From Coniochaeta sp. PMI_546 (lineage: Eukaryota; Ascomycota; Sordariomycetes; Coniochaetales; Coniochaetaceae), in contig MU271147.1 in NCBI GenBank assembly GCA_021432605.1, positions 682,001 through 746,000 of the forward strand: a stretch of 64,000 bases of DNA, read 5' to 3'. The position numbers and the translations under genes are program-made. The notes under the pieces were generated by a model, which was given only the letters and a program-made list of their open reading frames with translations, did no database searches and had not been told where the DNA came from. This document shows positions 10,237-21,594 of this stretch, one piece after another. Position 1 is the stretch's first letter. Every line of letters begins with the position of its first letter.

Positions 10237-11703
10237 CTATTGTACAAGCTCATCCTTCCCCAAAAAATTGGCCATAGGATCATTCGCCGCTGTCCGCTTC
10301 CTCCGGTACTCGTCCAACTCTGCCTCTGACACTCCTCCCATCATCTCCTCTCTTGTCCGTTTCTGAGCAACGATTTTGGGTGGAGAGTCCTGTGGGTCCT
10401 CGGCCTGCTTTGTCTGACCATCGCCGTCCGTCCCGTCTGGCTCGCTGCCCTTGTCTCGTTCATCATTAACCAAGCTCACGCCGGTCCTTTGTCGTTCAGC
10501 TTCTTCCCAAGCTCGCTTGCCACCCTCGCCGGTGCAGTAACTATTCTTTATGAGGGCATGACAACAGGCATACCCCCACTTGAAGTTGTGCCACCAGCTG
10601 CCCCATACTGACGTGTGGTTATTGAGGTAGACGTCCTCCGGATACTTAGATTTGGCCGCACTCCGTGGGGCCCCTTTGATGAGGCCAGAGTCATCGTACT
10701 CGACAAACTGTTCTGACTCTGTGACTGCCATCTCCCTCAATGCCTCTGCTGATAACAGACTGCTGCTCTCACTGCCGCCGTACTTCTCCCTCAGTAACCT
10801 CTCCTTCTCAGCACGCTTCCGTTCTTCCTCCGCCTTGGCCTTTTTCCTGTAGAACTCTCCGGCTGTCGGATTGGCCTGGAGATGTTGTGTAGTGTCACCG
10901 GTATTTTCCTGGGTCTCCCAGGCGTACTTCTGGGCCTTCTCGAACTCAGCCGCATCACCTGAGCCCCGCAGGAAGCCTTCCTCTGCATATCGTTCCGAAG
11001 CCTTGTCGCCGGATATCGCGCCGGCGTCCACCATCGCTCTCGTCTTGGGGTCGTATTTTGCCGAGTCGAGATCGAGGTTGAGTAGATACTTCGCTGTGTC
11101 TTCACGCATTCTGAGCTGGCGCGTCGAAGTGGGCTGATGGCGACTCATATCTGATTCCTCTGCATACTTGTCGCCGTCCTCGAGCTCCTGTCCCGTCTCT
11201 GCTGCCTTCTGGGCCTGCATCTGCCTCCGGAGCTCCTCGATCTGGTTGTAGTCCTCCACAACAGCCTTGTACTCCTTGGGGTCGAAGCCATTCCACCTGT
11301 CGCGTTTCGCGTCCCACCCCAGCTCGACGTCTTGCACCACTTCGTCGGCCTGTATGTCCCTTCCCGTCCACCGAGCTCCTTTTGCACGCGGGCGTTGGAG
11401 ACAGTCCTTGACTTTGTGCGTCATGGCACCGCAGTTCTCGCAAGCGCCTTTGCGGAATTTGGTCGCGGCTGGCCCTGCCTTCTTGCCGCGATCGTACCAT
11501 TTCGACTTCGATAGTGCATCATCTCTCTCCTTCTTCTGTATCCGCTGATGCTCGAGGTAGTCTGTGGTCTCATCTCCGGTGTCTTCCTTGGCGTAAAATG
11601 GCCGTTTGCTGATAAAGGCCGGGATGTAGACGTTTTCCTCCTTGGAAGCTGCGCCAGACGCCTGGGCGTCTGACCTCCGCGGTGGAGGAGGCGGCGGCGG
11701 CAT
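10237..11703 (-). CDS. slu7: Pre-mRNA splicing factor SLU7
   Basis: One uninterrupted frame of 488 aa from ATG 11703, chosen over the in-frame ATG at 11730 because fungal SLU7 proteins begin with a poly-proline stretch ([10 protein letters not shown]). Key signatures are the CCHC zinc knuckle [14 protein letters not shown] (~88-101), the following [39 protein letters not shown], and the C-terminal [23 protein letters not shown]7 acts in the second catalytic step of splicing and helps choose the 3' splice site. The tail is charged and probably disordered, with a basic stretch (RTREEM...YRRKRT). The gene is head-to-head with REV3, 589 bp between the starts. Confidence 0.95.
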   Translation of the reverse strand: MPPPPPPPRRSDAQASGAASKEENVYIPAFISKRPFYAKEDTGDETTDYLEHQRIQKKERDDALSKSKWYDRGKKAGPAATKFRKGACENCGAMTHKVKDCLQRPRAKGARWTGRDIQADEVVQDVELGWDAKRDRWNGFDPKEYKAVVEDYNQIEELRRQMQAQKAAETGQELEDGDKYAEESDMSRHQPTSTRQLRMREDTAKYLLNLDLDSAKYDPKTRAMVDAGAISGDKASERYAEEGFLRGSGDAAEFEKAQKYAWETQENTGDTTQHLQANPTAGEFYRKKAKAEEERKRAEKERLLREKYGGSESSSLLSAEALREMAVTESEQFVEYDDSGLIKGAPRSAAKSKYPEDVYLNNHTSVWGSWWHNFKWGYACCHALIKNSYCTGEGGKRAWEEAERQRTGVSLVNDERDKGSEPDGTDGDGQTKQAEDPQDSPPKIVAQKRTREEMMGGVSEAELDEYRRKRTAANDPMANFLGKDELVQ

Positions 11704-12292
11704 AGTGCACACTAGATCCCAAATGAGCAATCTGGTGTTAGGTTGTAAGGAATATGTTGTGTAGGTTGCAGATAACCAATTCTTTTTCCTTCTGAAGAAA
11801 TGACATGCGGATTATTCGATAAGGTACCTACCTGCATTGTCAAGGAAGCGGACCGGGAAGGTTAGCGCAACTTCCTGACATGCGCCACACAAGGCCAGCG
11901 CCACAAAGCTGCAGGTGAAGGAGTAGTAGTGAATAAGCGAGGAACAAAATTATGCATTTATGAGAGATTTCGTGTTTAAACTGCCACGTGATTTGGCGCG
12001 ATATTTGTGTGTGTGTGTACCTTACTGTAGAATTAGCAGCGCGTTCTTGCAAGGGGGTGGTAATGGTCTCAACAAGACACGCTATTGCGCGTCCACGAGA
12101 ATTGGAATCTTGAAAGCACTCCAAAGCTCTTGAGTGTGAACTCGTTCTTCGTTTCTGCAATGCAAATGGCTCACTGGCTATCGCCTACAGACTTGAGCTG
12201 GTCTCACGAGCTGCCTTGCTAGCTATTGACCTATTGTCATTCTTATTTTATTTGCCTCCGCATCACGACTCTCGTCACCAACGACTTCTGCT
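11704..12292. other. Divergent SLU7/REV3 promoter region
   Basis: The intergenic DNA contains a short GT repeat (about 12006-12017), an AAGGTACCTACCTG copy of the recurring GGTACC motif (11821-11833), and a T-rich stretch before the REV3 start. No gene is supported; the minus ORF 11840-12160 looks incidental. Confidence 0.45.
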
Positions 12293-15200
12293 ATGGATCG
12301 GATCTTCCGCGTGAGGCTCAATTGCATCGACTACTATAGAGTCTCGCCAACTAAGTACGATCCGGTCTTGCGCAAACATGTCCGTAGTTCGCAGCTCTCC
12401 AAGGAACCCGAGGTACCTGTCATACGTGTTTTCGGTTCCACAGAGACAGGGCAGAAGGTCTGCGCCCATATCCATGGAGCCTTCCCATATATGTTCGTCG
12501 AATACACCGGTAGTCTAGCCCCGGAAGTTGTGGGTGCCTACATCTACCAGCTTCATCTTTCCATCGACCATGCTCTAGCAGCCAGCTATCGCCGGACGAA
12601 CTCGGCCAAGCCTCCCAAATTCGTGGCTCGCATCACACTTGTCAAGGCCGTGCCCTTCTACGGCTTTCATGTTGGGTACCGCTTCTACCTGAAGATCTAT
12701 ATGCTCAACCCGCTCGTCATGACTAGGCTCGCCGACATGCTTCACCAAGGTCTTATCATGAACCGAAAGTTTCAGCCTTACGAGTCCCACCTCCAGTTTC
12801 TTCTACAGTTCATGACCGACTACAATCTGTACGGCTGTGGCTACATCGAAACGAAGAAGGTAGCCTTCAGAGCTCCAGTTCCACCTTGTGATGTCGGGGA
12901 ATTCCTACCCTTCCACTGGCATTCTCAGTCCGTTACTTCGGAGAGTATCACAAATGATATTCAGCTTCCGCGTGTCAGTCACTGCTCTATAGAGGTCGAT
13001 ATTTGCGTACAGGATATTTTGAACCGTATTGCGGTCCACGAGCGGCCCCTACACCATGACTTCATCGAGAGATTGCACCCCCAACCAACTGACGTCAAAC
13101 TAGTCTACAGCATGGCAGGCTTGTGGAAGGATGAGGCTAAGCGGCGGAGAAGGCGCATGGCTGGTAAGGATGCCAAAAGCAGCCCGTTCGCGCCCGAGGC
13201 TTTAGTCTCTATGTCAGCCGATCCGCGGCACTCACAGCCTCCTGGTTGGATCCATGAAGAAGAATATAGGGAGCAGATCGACGAACAGATTAAACAGGAA
13301 GCCGCCACGGCTGCGGAGGAACCGTCCTTTGAAACGTTTGTTCAATATCAACCCTTTGAAGACTCGGTTAGAACTGTTTTGCAATCAGTCGAAGACCTCT
13401 ACCCGGAAAATCTGCTACCTCAGTTGGGACTGGATGCGCAATACCTCAACCTGGAACAGAACCCCAACAGCAGCATCGTTGTTGACGAGCAAGGCATTCT
13501 CCACTTCGAAGATGATGGGGTTGATGACGACATCTTCCCCTCAGAGTCTGAGGACGAGCTCGTCGGCAAAGCGAGTATTTCAGGGGACGATCAGGGCAAA
13601 TTCCCAAAGGAGCAACACGGTGATGAGATTCTCGCGAAGCTCAGTCAAAGGGGTGAATACTCTGGAGCTTCCAACTCGACCCAAGAAACAACAAAATCTT
13701 GTGGCATTACTTCTGGATTGGACTTAGATGGGTATGATCCTCCACTAGACACAGTTGACTGTCTTGTTGCCGGGGTTTACTCCAGCGGTTTACAAACTGG
13801 ACAGCCACCGCAGTTCCCGAGATCAGCCGAACTCGCCGCGGAGGTTATGAGAGACGGCCTTGTCAGTAAATTAAAACAAAGCGATGAGAAGCAGCCCTCT
13901 ATGGACAAACCTTCGAAGCGTCATCGAGAAGCACATGACGGCGGCCCTATTGTCAAAAAGCTCAGATCCATCCATGGACTGGATCTTGTCTCGCACGTTT
14001 TACATCATCCCGATAAGTCTTCCGTGACAGACCCTAACGGCATGAGGAGAGACCGTGATACCGTTGATGAACCGACTATAAAACCGCCTTCGTCACAACG
14101 GAAAACGGCCTTTGCAGAAGTTGATCACCGAAAGGGGCGGGGCAACCCGACGCTCAACTTCAGTGTGGTGAAGGACCCCAACGACCCAAACACAAGGCTT
14201 CGTCTAAGTCAACTGTCTAGCATGTCGCAGCGGAACGATGACACCGTGCTCAAGAAGCAGCCCTCCTTAAACCCCACGGTAACGCTTCTGGGAAGTAGTC
14301 CCTCTGAAACGGAGCTACATGAGGAGTCGTCTTTGTCAAAGCGATCAGTGCTATTGCCCTCACTGCATGAGAAGACATCTACGGCGGCGAAGATAGACAG
14401 TCCTCAGATTGTATGGGGCGTGCGCAAGACAATGTACTGCCTGGGCGGCTCGCCGCCCTCAGCGGATGAAGTTTTAAAGTCGATGCATGAATACGGTCTC
14501 CCGGACGTTATTTACCAGGATGCATACTACAGCGACGAGAAGGATGTGCCACCACGTATGAGAGAATATGCAGGTCGTGAATTTCGACTGGAAGGCTGCA
14601 CTCTGCCTTTCCTGCCGGACTTTGACCCAACGGGTCAGTCTCCGGCAACATTCGGAATGAGGGCAGAACCGGGGTTCTCTGAGCGCAAAAAGGCTGATGC
14701 TGCGATGTATCAGCGGCAACGTGCACGTTGCAGTTTGAGCAGCTGGGAAGTCGCCGAGTCACCTCCGTCCTTCGACGAGGTACAAGGTTGGTGGGAAGAA
14801 AGGCTGCAGAAGCAAGGCGACGCAGCTCACAAGAAGCAATCTGCCGAGGCTATCCTTGCCACACAAAGGAAGTGCAACCAATATCAGTCTCAAGTGGAGG
14901 GGCCGACGCCTAGAAACAAGCACGGCTTCAAATACTCCCAAAAGCGAAAGTCCACGAGCGTGCAGCATGAGGCTCAGTATATGAGTACCATGAGCCTGGA
15001 AGTCCATGTCAACACCAGAGGCAAGCTGGTGCCGAATCCCGAGGAAGATGAGGTGAAATGCATATTCTGGTGCGTCAAGTCAGACGAGGATTTCAGCCTG
15101 ACCAGCCAATCGGCCAGTGACAACACACTTTGCGGAGTAGTTGTTCTTTCGGCAGGAGGCACACTGGCTCAGCGAATCCGCAGCATGATTTCCATTGAGG

Positions 15201-17539
15201 TTTTGGAGGAGGCGTCAGAATTGGATCTGATGGTGCGGATGGTCGAGCTTGTACGCACCTATGATCCAGATGTCCTGACTGGGTATGAGGTGCATGGGGG
15301 TTCTTGGGGCTATCTCATAGAGCGTGCTCGATTCAAGTACGGATACGACCTGTGCGACGAGTTCTCTCGCATGAAGTCTCTCTCTCATGGGAGAATAGGC
15401 AAGGACGCTGATAGATGGGGATTCAACACAACCTCGACCATTCGTGTTACAGGTCGACACATGATCAATATCTGGCGCGCAATGCGAGGCGAGCTTAATT
15501 TGCTTCAGTATACGATGGAGAACGTTGTTTGGCACCTACTTCACCGACGGATTCCTCACTACTCATACAAGGACTTGACGGAATGGTACAGCAATGGCCG
15601 CGTGGCAGATTTGGACAAAGTGCTCAAATACCATCTGATCAGGACACGATTGGATATTGAAATTCTAGGGACCAACGAGCTGATCCCACGAACCAGCGAG
15701 CAGGCACGCTTGCTAGGCGTCGACTTCTTCTCAGTCTTCTCTCGCGGTTCCCAGTTCAAGGTTGAATCGATCATGTTTCGCATTGCCAAGCCCGAGAATT
15801 TCTTACTCGTGTCCCCCAGCAGGAAACAGGTTGGTGGTCAGAACGCCTTGGAGTGCTTGCCTCTTGTCATGGAGCCCCAGAGTGCTTTCTATAACAGTCC
15901 GCTGTTAGTTTTGGACTTCCAGAGCCTGTATCCCAGCGTGATGATCGCCTACAACTATTGTTATTCGACTTTCCTCGGGCGGATTGTTGATTGGCGAGGA
16001 ACGAACAAAATGGGCTTCACGGAGTACAAGAGACGCGAGGGACTTCTCAAACTGCTGAGGGAGCACATCAACATCGCGCCGAATGGAATGATGTATACCA
16101 AAGCGGATATTCGGAAGTCCTTGTTGGCCAAGATGTTGACCGAGATTCTCGAGACCAGAGTCATGGTCAAGAGCGGTATGAAGCAGGATAAAGATGACAG
16201 GACGCTGCAGCAACTTCTCAACCACAGGCAGCTAGCTCTAAAGCTTCTAGCTAATGTGACATACGGCTATACGTCAGCTTCATTTTCAGGGCGCATGCCC
16301 TGTTCCGAAATCGCAGACAGCATTGTCCAAACCGGGCGTGAGACATTGGAGAGGGCGATAGCCTACATACACTCTGTAGGCCGCTGGGATGCAGAAGTTG
16401 TGTACGGCGACACAGACAGTCTGTTCGTCTACCTAAAAGGCAGAACGAGGCAACAGGCCTTCGAACTTGGTGACGAGATTTCCAAGGCCATCACAGACAT
16501 GAACCCCCGTCCTATCAAACTCAAGTTCGAGAAAGTGTACCATCCTTGCGTACTGCTTGCGAAGAAGCGGTATGTAGGCTACAAATACGAGCATCCAGAC
16601 CAGGCACAGCCAGACTTTGACGCCAAAGGGATAGAGACTGTTCGCCGCGATGGGACTCCTGCAGAGCAAAAGATTGAGGAGAAAGCCCTGAAGCTGCTAT
16701 TCGAGACGGCCGATCTAAGCGAGGTGAAGGCGTATTTCCAGGCACAGTGCGCGAAGATCATGCAAGGGAACGTCTCGGTCCAGGACTTCTGCTTTGCGAA
16801 GGAGGTCAAACTGGGCACTTACAGTGAGAAGGGACCGCCGCCCCCAGGAGCGCTTATCAGCACCAAGCGCATGCTTGAAGACGCTCGCGCCGAGCCGCAA
16901 TACGGCGAGCGTGTGCCATACGTGGTTGTTAGCGGGGGACCTGGAGCTCGTCTGATAGACCGGTGCGTGGCGCCCGAAGACCTCCTACACGATCCGCACG
17001 CGTCACTCGATGCAGAGTACTACATCTCCAAGAATATCATCCCACCGCTAGAGCGCATCTTCAACCTTGTTGGGGCCAACGTCCGGCAGTGGTATGACGA
17101 GATGCCGAAGGTGCAACGGATACGTCGCGTCGATGCCTCCGCCCTCTCGGGACCTGCCACTGTTGCCGCCTGGAAGAAGAAGACTCTTGAGGCGTACCTC
17201 AAGTCGGCCTCTTGCTCCGTCTGCGGTGTCAAAATGCACAAGGAGAGCGACGGCATGGTCTGTTCGCGGTGCAAGCGCGACACAGCCGGGTCAATGGTGA
17301 CGGTACAGAGACAACTGAACGCTGATGAGTTGCGGCTTAGAGATGCACTCAAGGTGTGTCAGACGTGCGCCGGCCTACCTCCTGTTGATGCGGATGTGCG
17401 GTGTGACAGCAAAGACTGTCCGGTATTTTACTCGAGGACAAAGCTGGCATCGCGAGTGAGGACTGAAAGGAGCATCGTTGAGTCAGTCCTGAGCGAACTT
17501 GAGGACTCGGAAGCTGTCCGTCGGGAATTGGAATGGTAG
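12293..17539 (+). CDS. rev3: DNA polymerase zeta catalytic subunit REV3
   Basis: A single 1748-codon frame without introns. The N-terminal B-family domain begins MDRIFRVRLNCIDYYRV and includes GSTETGQKVCAHIHGAFPYM. A long Ser/Glu-rich central region (~300-700) is typical of Rev3. Catalytic motif A, DFQSLYPSVMIAYNYCYSTF, is at ~1207; the Rev3-type motif KLLANVTYGYTSASFSGRMP is at ~1315; motif C, YGDTDSLFVYL, is at ~1370, with the metal-binding aspartates present. The C-terminus has CysA (CSVCGVKMH...CSRC, ~1640) and CysB (CQTC...CDSKDC, ~1688), the latter expected to hold a [4Fe-4S] cluster and bind accessory subunits. Pol zeta extends from lesion-distorted primers in translesion synthesis. 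All key residues seem intact and the length is within the fungal range. Confidence 0.97.
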   Translation: MDRIFRVRLNCIDYYRVSPTKYDPVLRKHVRSSQLSKEPEVPVIRVFGSTETGQKVCAHIHGAFPYMFVEYTGSLAPEVVGAYIYQLHLSIDHALAASYRRTNSAKPPKFVARITLVKAVPFYGFHVGYRFYLKIYMLNPLVMTRLADMLHQGLIMNRKFQPYESHLQFLLQFMTDYNLYGCGYIETKKVAFRAPVPPCDVGEFLPFHWHSQSVTSESITNDIQLPRVSHCSIEVDICVQDILNRIAVHERPLHHDFIERLHPQPTDVKLVYSMAGLWKDEAKRRRRRMAGKDAKSSPFAPEALVSMSADPRHSQPPGWIHEEEYREQIDEQIKQEAATAAEEPSFETFVQYQPFEDSVRTVLQSVEDLYPENLLPQLGLDAQYLNLEQNPNSSIVVDEQGILHFEDDGVDDDIFPSESEDELVGKASISGDDQGKFPKEQHGDEILAKLSQRGEYSGASNSTQETTKSCGITSGLDLDGYDPPLDTVDCLVAGVYSSGLQTGQPPQFPRSAELAAEVMRDGLVSKLKQSDEKQPSMDKPSKRHREAHDGGPIVKKLRSIHGLDLVSHVLHHPDKSSVTDPNGMRRDRDTVDEPTIKPPSSQRKTAFAEVDHRKGRGNPTLNFSVVKDPNDPNTRLRLSQLSSMSQRNDDTVLKKQPSLNPTVTLLGSSPSETELHEESSLSKRSVLLPSLHEKTSTAAKIDSPQIVWGVRKTMYCLGGSPPSADEVLKSMHEYGLPDVIYQDAYYSDEKDVPPRMREYAGREFRLEGCTLPFLPDFDPTGQSPATFGMRAEPGFSERKKADAAMYQRQRARCSLSSWEVAESPPSFDEVQGWWEERLQKQGDAAHKKQSAEAILATQRKCNQYQSQVEGPTPRNKHGFKYSQKRKSTSVQHEAQYMSTMSLEVHVNTRGKLVPNPEEDEVKCIFWCVKSDEDFSLTSQSASDNTLCGVVVLSAGGTLAQRIRSMISIEVLEEASELDLMVRMVELVRTYDPDVLTGYEVHGGSWGYLIERARFKYGYDLCDEFSRMKSLSHGRIGKDADRWGFNTTSTIRVTGRHMINIWRAMRGELNLLQYTMENVVWHLLHRRIPHYSYKDLTEWYSNGRVADLDKVLKYHLIRTRLDIEILGTNELIPRTSEQARLLGVDFFSVFSRGSQFKVESIMFRIAKPENFLLVSPSRKQVGGQNALECLPLVMEPQSAFYNSPLLVLDFQSLYPSVMIAYNYCYSTFLGRIVDWRGTNKMGFTEYKRREGLLKLLREHINIAPNGMMYTKADIRKSLLAKMLTEILETRVMVKSGMKQDKDDRTLQQLLNHRQLALKLLANVTYGYTSASFSGRMPCSEIADSIVQTGRETLERAIAYIHSVGRWDAEVVYGDTDSLFVYLKGRTRQQAFELGDEISKAITDMNPRPIKLKFEKVYHPCVLLAKKRYVGYKYEHPDQAQPDFDAKGIETVRRDGTPAEQKIEEKALKLLFETADLSEVKAYFQAQCAKIMQGNVSVQDFCFAKEVKLGTYSEKGPPPPGALISTKRMLEDARAEPQYGERVPYVVVSGGPGARLIDRCVAPEDLLHDPHASLDAEYYISKNIIPPLERIFNLVGANVRQWYDEMPKVQRIRRVDASALSGPATVAAWKKKTLEAYLKSASCSVCGVKMHKESDGMVCSRCKRDTAGSMVTVQRQLNADELRLRDALKVCQTCAGLPPVDADVRCDSKDCPVFYSRTKLASRVRTERSIVESVLSELEDSEAVRRELEW

Positions 17540-18091
17540 CTTATGTATTTTGGTATTGTCTGCTCCTAGCAGGTCCCAGGTCTCCACACATAGCCGCTAC
17601 GGTTATGGACCGATGATTTGCTGCTGTTTGTGAACAAGCGGTGCATTGTCATGTCTGACATAGGGTTACAGAAGGCGGAACCGGCGTTCAGACAAATCTG
17701 TAGGACCGTCCGCTGTTATGCGATGCTATATCTACCCGTCTCATGCAGTCTTGTGCTTATTATTAGGAGAAGAATTTTTATATTTTTCCAAGAATTATTT
17801 GCACATACGTAGTTTAACTAGAATGGAATTGCAGTGTGAGAGCGCACGGACCACACCTCCATGAAGACAGCACGTGCGGAACAATTATCGACCGAGCAGA
17901 TATTTTGTCAAGCTTCATCCTACATCCACTCCACGCGACTATTAAATCTGCACCCATTCAGCTTCCAAACCCCAGTTCTCTCTTTCCTTGAGTTCTGAAG
18001 CTGGGGATTTCCCCTTCTCCCTCCGATTGCCCGCTCATTCCTTCCTCTTCCATTTCGCTCGGGGTTCAAATGGTCTGACCCGACTCCATCG
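17540..18091. other. Intergenic REV3 3' flank and mS45 promoter
   Basis: The first ~280 bp should be REV3 3' UTR, with an AT-rich stretch near 17755-17800. The second half is pyrimidine-rich (about 17960-18065), a common feature of fungal housekeeping promoters just before the start codon. Confidence 0.4.
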
Positions 18092-19284
18092 ATGCCTCCA
18101 CGAATCCCGTCTCGCGCCGTTGTCGCCGGCCTCGAGACCGCAGTAACGCCATCATGTTGCTGCTATGAAAGTCAAGCGGCCAAAGGTGCCAAGAGAGCGT
18201 TCTCTTCGACGCCCCAACGCCATGGACTCACCCGCCCACGTCTCAAGATGAGGCAGTGGATGCAGGAGCAGGGCGAGAGGTTCCGCGAACACCGCTCTCA
18301 GGGACCGATGTACGTGTCGGGATCACAGCAAAAGCCCTTTCCTAGCAATCCGCTTTACATCAGTGAGCCTGTTCTCTCCGAAGACTCCCGGGAGGAGATA
18401 TGGCGGAAGGTTGTGCAAGAGGGTGAGGCGATCAAGTCGGTCTCGGCCAACTTCGGTGTCGACATGCGCAGAGTCGCCGCTGTTGTCCGGTTGAAGGAGG
18501 TTGAAAAAGCGTGGGAACGTGATGTGAGTTATTCTTCAATTGTTACTCACTATCACCAAACTCAACCCGAACACGGCTTAAGTGATGATACACCAAAATA
18601 TTCGATTAGTCTTGAAGACATAACCCGTGGTTACAAAATTTTAGCATGCGAGCCTCTCTGATAGAAAGCCACTCTTATTCTACTTCAAATCCTCCATCGT
18701 CTCATACGTCGTGCATGATGACTGACAGTTTCGTTCTTCAATGAACATAGGGCAAAAAGCTAGCTACACCTTACGCTCGGGCGGTCATGTCTATGCTTCC
18801 ACAACAACAGCTTTCAGAAGGCCAAGAGTTCGAACCGATCAACGAAATCCACGTGCACAGTTACACACAACAGCAATTGTTCCTTCCCACGTCAGAATCA
18901 CGCCATTTTACTCGCGAGGATGCGGCAAAGGCATTCGGCGACCACATTCTGCCAGCAGACAAGCGTGTACCGCATCCTGAGCTTATCGGTCTCGAGAAGG
19001 AGAGGCTGGCGGGCAAGTCTGCGGATGAGGCAAGGGAGGCCTTCGAGAAGGCGGCTATGGAAAGTGAAGTTGCTGCTGCCAGGAAGGAGCAGAAACGGCT
19101 GCTTCATGAGGCGAAGCACACTACAAGAGTCAATGCCTCAAGGTTTGAGTTCCGGTTTAAGGATATTAATGTCGACGATGTTGGCAAGGACGGGCGGTCG
19201 AGGCAGGGAACTGGCTGGAGATATGGTGTGCCATTCTATGATAGGAGGAGAGGAGAGGTCAAGATCCCGACTAAAGTGGAATAA
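18092..19284 (+). CDS. mrps35: Mitochondrial small-subunit ribosomal protein mS45 (Bot1/Mrps35 family)
   Basis: Two exons, 18092-18523 and 18751-19284, with a 227-nt phase-0 intron (GTGAGT...CATAG), encode 321 aa. An Arg/Ala/Ser-rich N-terminus (MPPRIPSRAVVAGLETA... AFSSTPQRHG) is a typical mitochondrial targeting sequence. The body matches the fungal Bot1/Mrps35 domain: RQWMQEQGERFREHRSQGPM, REEIWRKVVQEGEAIKSVSA-NFGVDMRRVAAVVRL, KKLATPYARAVMSML, ESRHFTREDAAKAFGDHIL, VPHPELIGLEKERLAGKS and the C-terminal WRYGVPFYDRRRGEVKIPT. The product belongs to the mitoribosome small subunit. An alternative end by reading into the intron (to 18661) is rejected because the conserved second half lies in exon 2. 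Confidence 0.92.
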
Positions 19285-19540
19285 TTTTGACGGGGGTCTT
19301 GGCCGAAGTCGTCGGCAGCTCATGTCTAGCCCGATGGACGCGAACATGTACGATGGGCTGGGACGTCCTTGTATGCAATACCTGTATTATGAGTAAGATC
19401 GGCCTATGGTTTGGTGCCTCCATAAACGGAGAGCTTGCTAGTCGATGCACTATCTAGTGTATGTACAATACCTTACACCAGCCCCTCGCTGCACGCATAA
19501 TTGTAACCGTCGCTATCTGCCAGCGTACGGCCAGGTCGCT

Positions 19541-20566
19541 TTATTCGACGTCGACCACAAGATTCTTCCGGATCTGTTCAACAGCAGCGGGCGTAACTCG
19601 GCACCGGTCAACAACGTATCCCTCAACCGAGCCATACTTCTCTCTTATCATTGCTAACGTGGCCAGCATGGAATCCTTACTAGCACCAACCATCCTCTCG
19701 GCCGCCTCCCGGTTGTGCTTGATCGACTCAATGTTCATCGTCTCGGCGACATTCAGCAGATGGGCGATGAACTCGTCCTTTCTAGCCGCAAGACCGAGCT
19801 GGGTCAGTTCGTACTCTTGGGCCACTGATTCGTCGTCCACACCGCATAGCGAGAGGATCAGAGCACAGATGACGCCTGTTCTATCCTTGCCAGCTGTGCA
19901 GTGGACGAGCATCGGAGAGGGGTCGGGGCTAGCCAAGTAGTTGAGGATGGTCCTGAAGGGTGCGTAGGGGTGGTCCGGATCGGCGGCAGATGTCAAAATA
20001 CTGCTATAAGCCATAACGAAACCCTGTATGCTTGAGAACAAGGCGATTGCGAGTGAGTCACAAGTGGAAAGACACGGAAAGGGACAGCAGGACTGGGTAT
20101 TCAGTCATTTGTCAGTGGGATGCACAGCAGAACCCACCTCGGTTGAGTGGTGGGAATATTGCCCGAACCTCACAGCCAGAGCTTCAGGGCTGTAATCTTG
20201 ATCGAGGAAGACCGGCACAAATACACGTTTGGATCCGGGCCACTCCTTCGGCTGCCAGTCGGCAGCGAGCGTCTTACCGTGGGCACGGTCGATCTCGACT
20301 TTAGAACGTAGGTCGAATACATGTGTGATGCCCAGGTTTTCGGTCAGTATCGAGGCTCCCTCGTCAGACAACTTGGAAGGTTCGGAAGAACGATAGATGA
20401 TGCCTCGGCGTATCATCTTTTTGGGAGATTGTTGCCCTTGTGGTGCGCCTCCTCGTCGTTGCCCGGGACTCGGGCTGGTGACCAGTTGACCGCCAATGTC
20501 TCGCAAATTCGGCAGCCCGGGCACCGCTATGAATGGAGGCGAAAGCTCAGGCTTTTGAGAAGTCAT
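19541..20566 (-). CDS. Tyrosine/dual-specificity-type protein phosphatase (Y_phosphatase3 family)
   Basis: Two exons, 20566-20138 and 20023-19541, around a 114-nt phase-0 intron (GTGGGT...ATACAG), give 303 aa. ATG 20566 (MTSQKPELSPPF) is preferred to the in-frame ATG at 20629, because the family starts shortly before the PGLPNLRDIGG motif, present here. HVFDLRSKVEIDRAHG forms the next conserved block. The P-loop is HCTAGKDRTG, with catalytic Cys185 and Arg191, and the Lys in the loop is typical of this bacterial/fungal PTP group (yeast Siw14/Oca relatives). After it come IREKYGSVEGYVVDRCRVTP and VEQIRKNL, the usual C-terminus. The substrate cannot be told; relatives act on phosphotyrosine or on inositol pyrophosphates. 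The gene converges with mS45, 256 bp apart. Confidence 0.88.
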
Positions 20567-21594
20567 GGCGCCTTTGCGTATGGCTAAAGTAAGGTAGCAG
20601 GGGGTAAATAAGGTAGTCAGGATAGTCAAGGGTGTACATGTAGCCCAATAAGGTAGGAATTCACCGTGATACCACAGAATGGAAGTTCAGTGGGGTAGGA
20701 TTTCGGCCAAGCGCCCACGTGTAGAAGTCCCGATCTCGGCATTGATTCGCTGGAAACCCATCCCGCCCCATGAGGCTCTGACGGACCCTTGCTTGTCTCT
20801 CGTGTTATCAGTGTTACCTACCGCCTTTGCAAGACGTGACAAAACAAAACATTTGTTATACAGCATCTGCGCCTCGCGATATCGAACGTACTGGGTAGAT
20901 CACAAGTCTCCGAACTACAATCGACCTGCTTTACTCTGTCATACCCATCCTGCCCGTTCAATCTCGTATCGTCGTACTTCTTTCGCCTTGCACATGCCTC
21001 AGGGTAAGTCGGTGCCACCCAGAGAGGTACTCCAGCCGCTTATGGGCCTAGATTCTCATCGTATGCATTGAGAGAGGGAGAAGTCTGTACGTCCAACGCG
21101 TATACGCATGCGTTGTGGAAGTGTTGCGTCCTGCAACTCGACGTATGTCCCACCGTTTGTCTGTGACTTGATATTCTCCAGATGATTGCGTGTTTCTGTC
21201 ACCTGAGGTAGGTTCCGTTGTGTATCACAACTGTATTTCGCGTGAACTGTCAAACTACAAACACAATGTACGTACATGGGGTTCTCAGAGTCAATTCCAA
21301 ACCTATTGCCCCTGAGGAGACACTGTACTACTGCCATGTATCCAGCATTTTACCGAAACGCCCGTTGCAATATAGATCAACGGACTGCCGTCCGACAGAA
21401 CGCAGCGCACAGGGAAAGAAATGAAAGGACGTCGGTGACAGTGAGTAACGCAAACACCTTCGGAAATGTCGGGTCATGTCACCAACGGACCCGGGCGATG
21501 TGGTATGGTCAAGATACCGAAACCGTTCGACTCTCAAAGGAAATCGCGACAGGATACGCCCAACAATGACAGTATAATGTCATGTTCCTGGCCA
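20567..21594. other. Intergenic, no supported gene
   Basis: The first part is the phosphatase promoter. At 20994 the sequence ATGCCTCAGGGTAAGT looks like a very short first exon followed by a splice donor, but no convincing downstream exon was found. Other small ORFs overlap each other on both strands. Confidence 0.4.

Noticed and set aside
18524-18661. Reading the mS45 first exon straight on to a stop at 18661
   Set aside because: This would drop the conserved second half of the Bot1/Mrps35 domain; the GTGAGT...CATAG intron restores it in frame.
20994-21071. ATGCCTCAGGGTAAGT as a tiny first exon (MPQ-G) of a small gene
   Set aside because: No downstream exon with a suitable acceptor and conserved sequence was found in the following kilobase.
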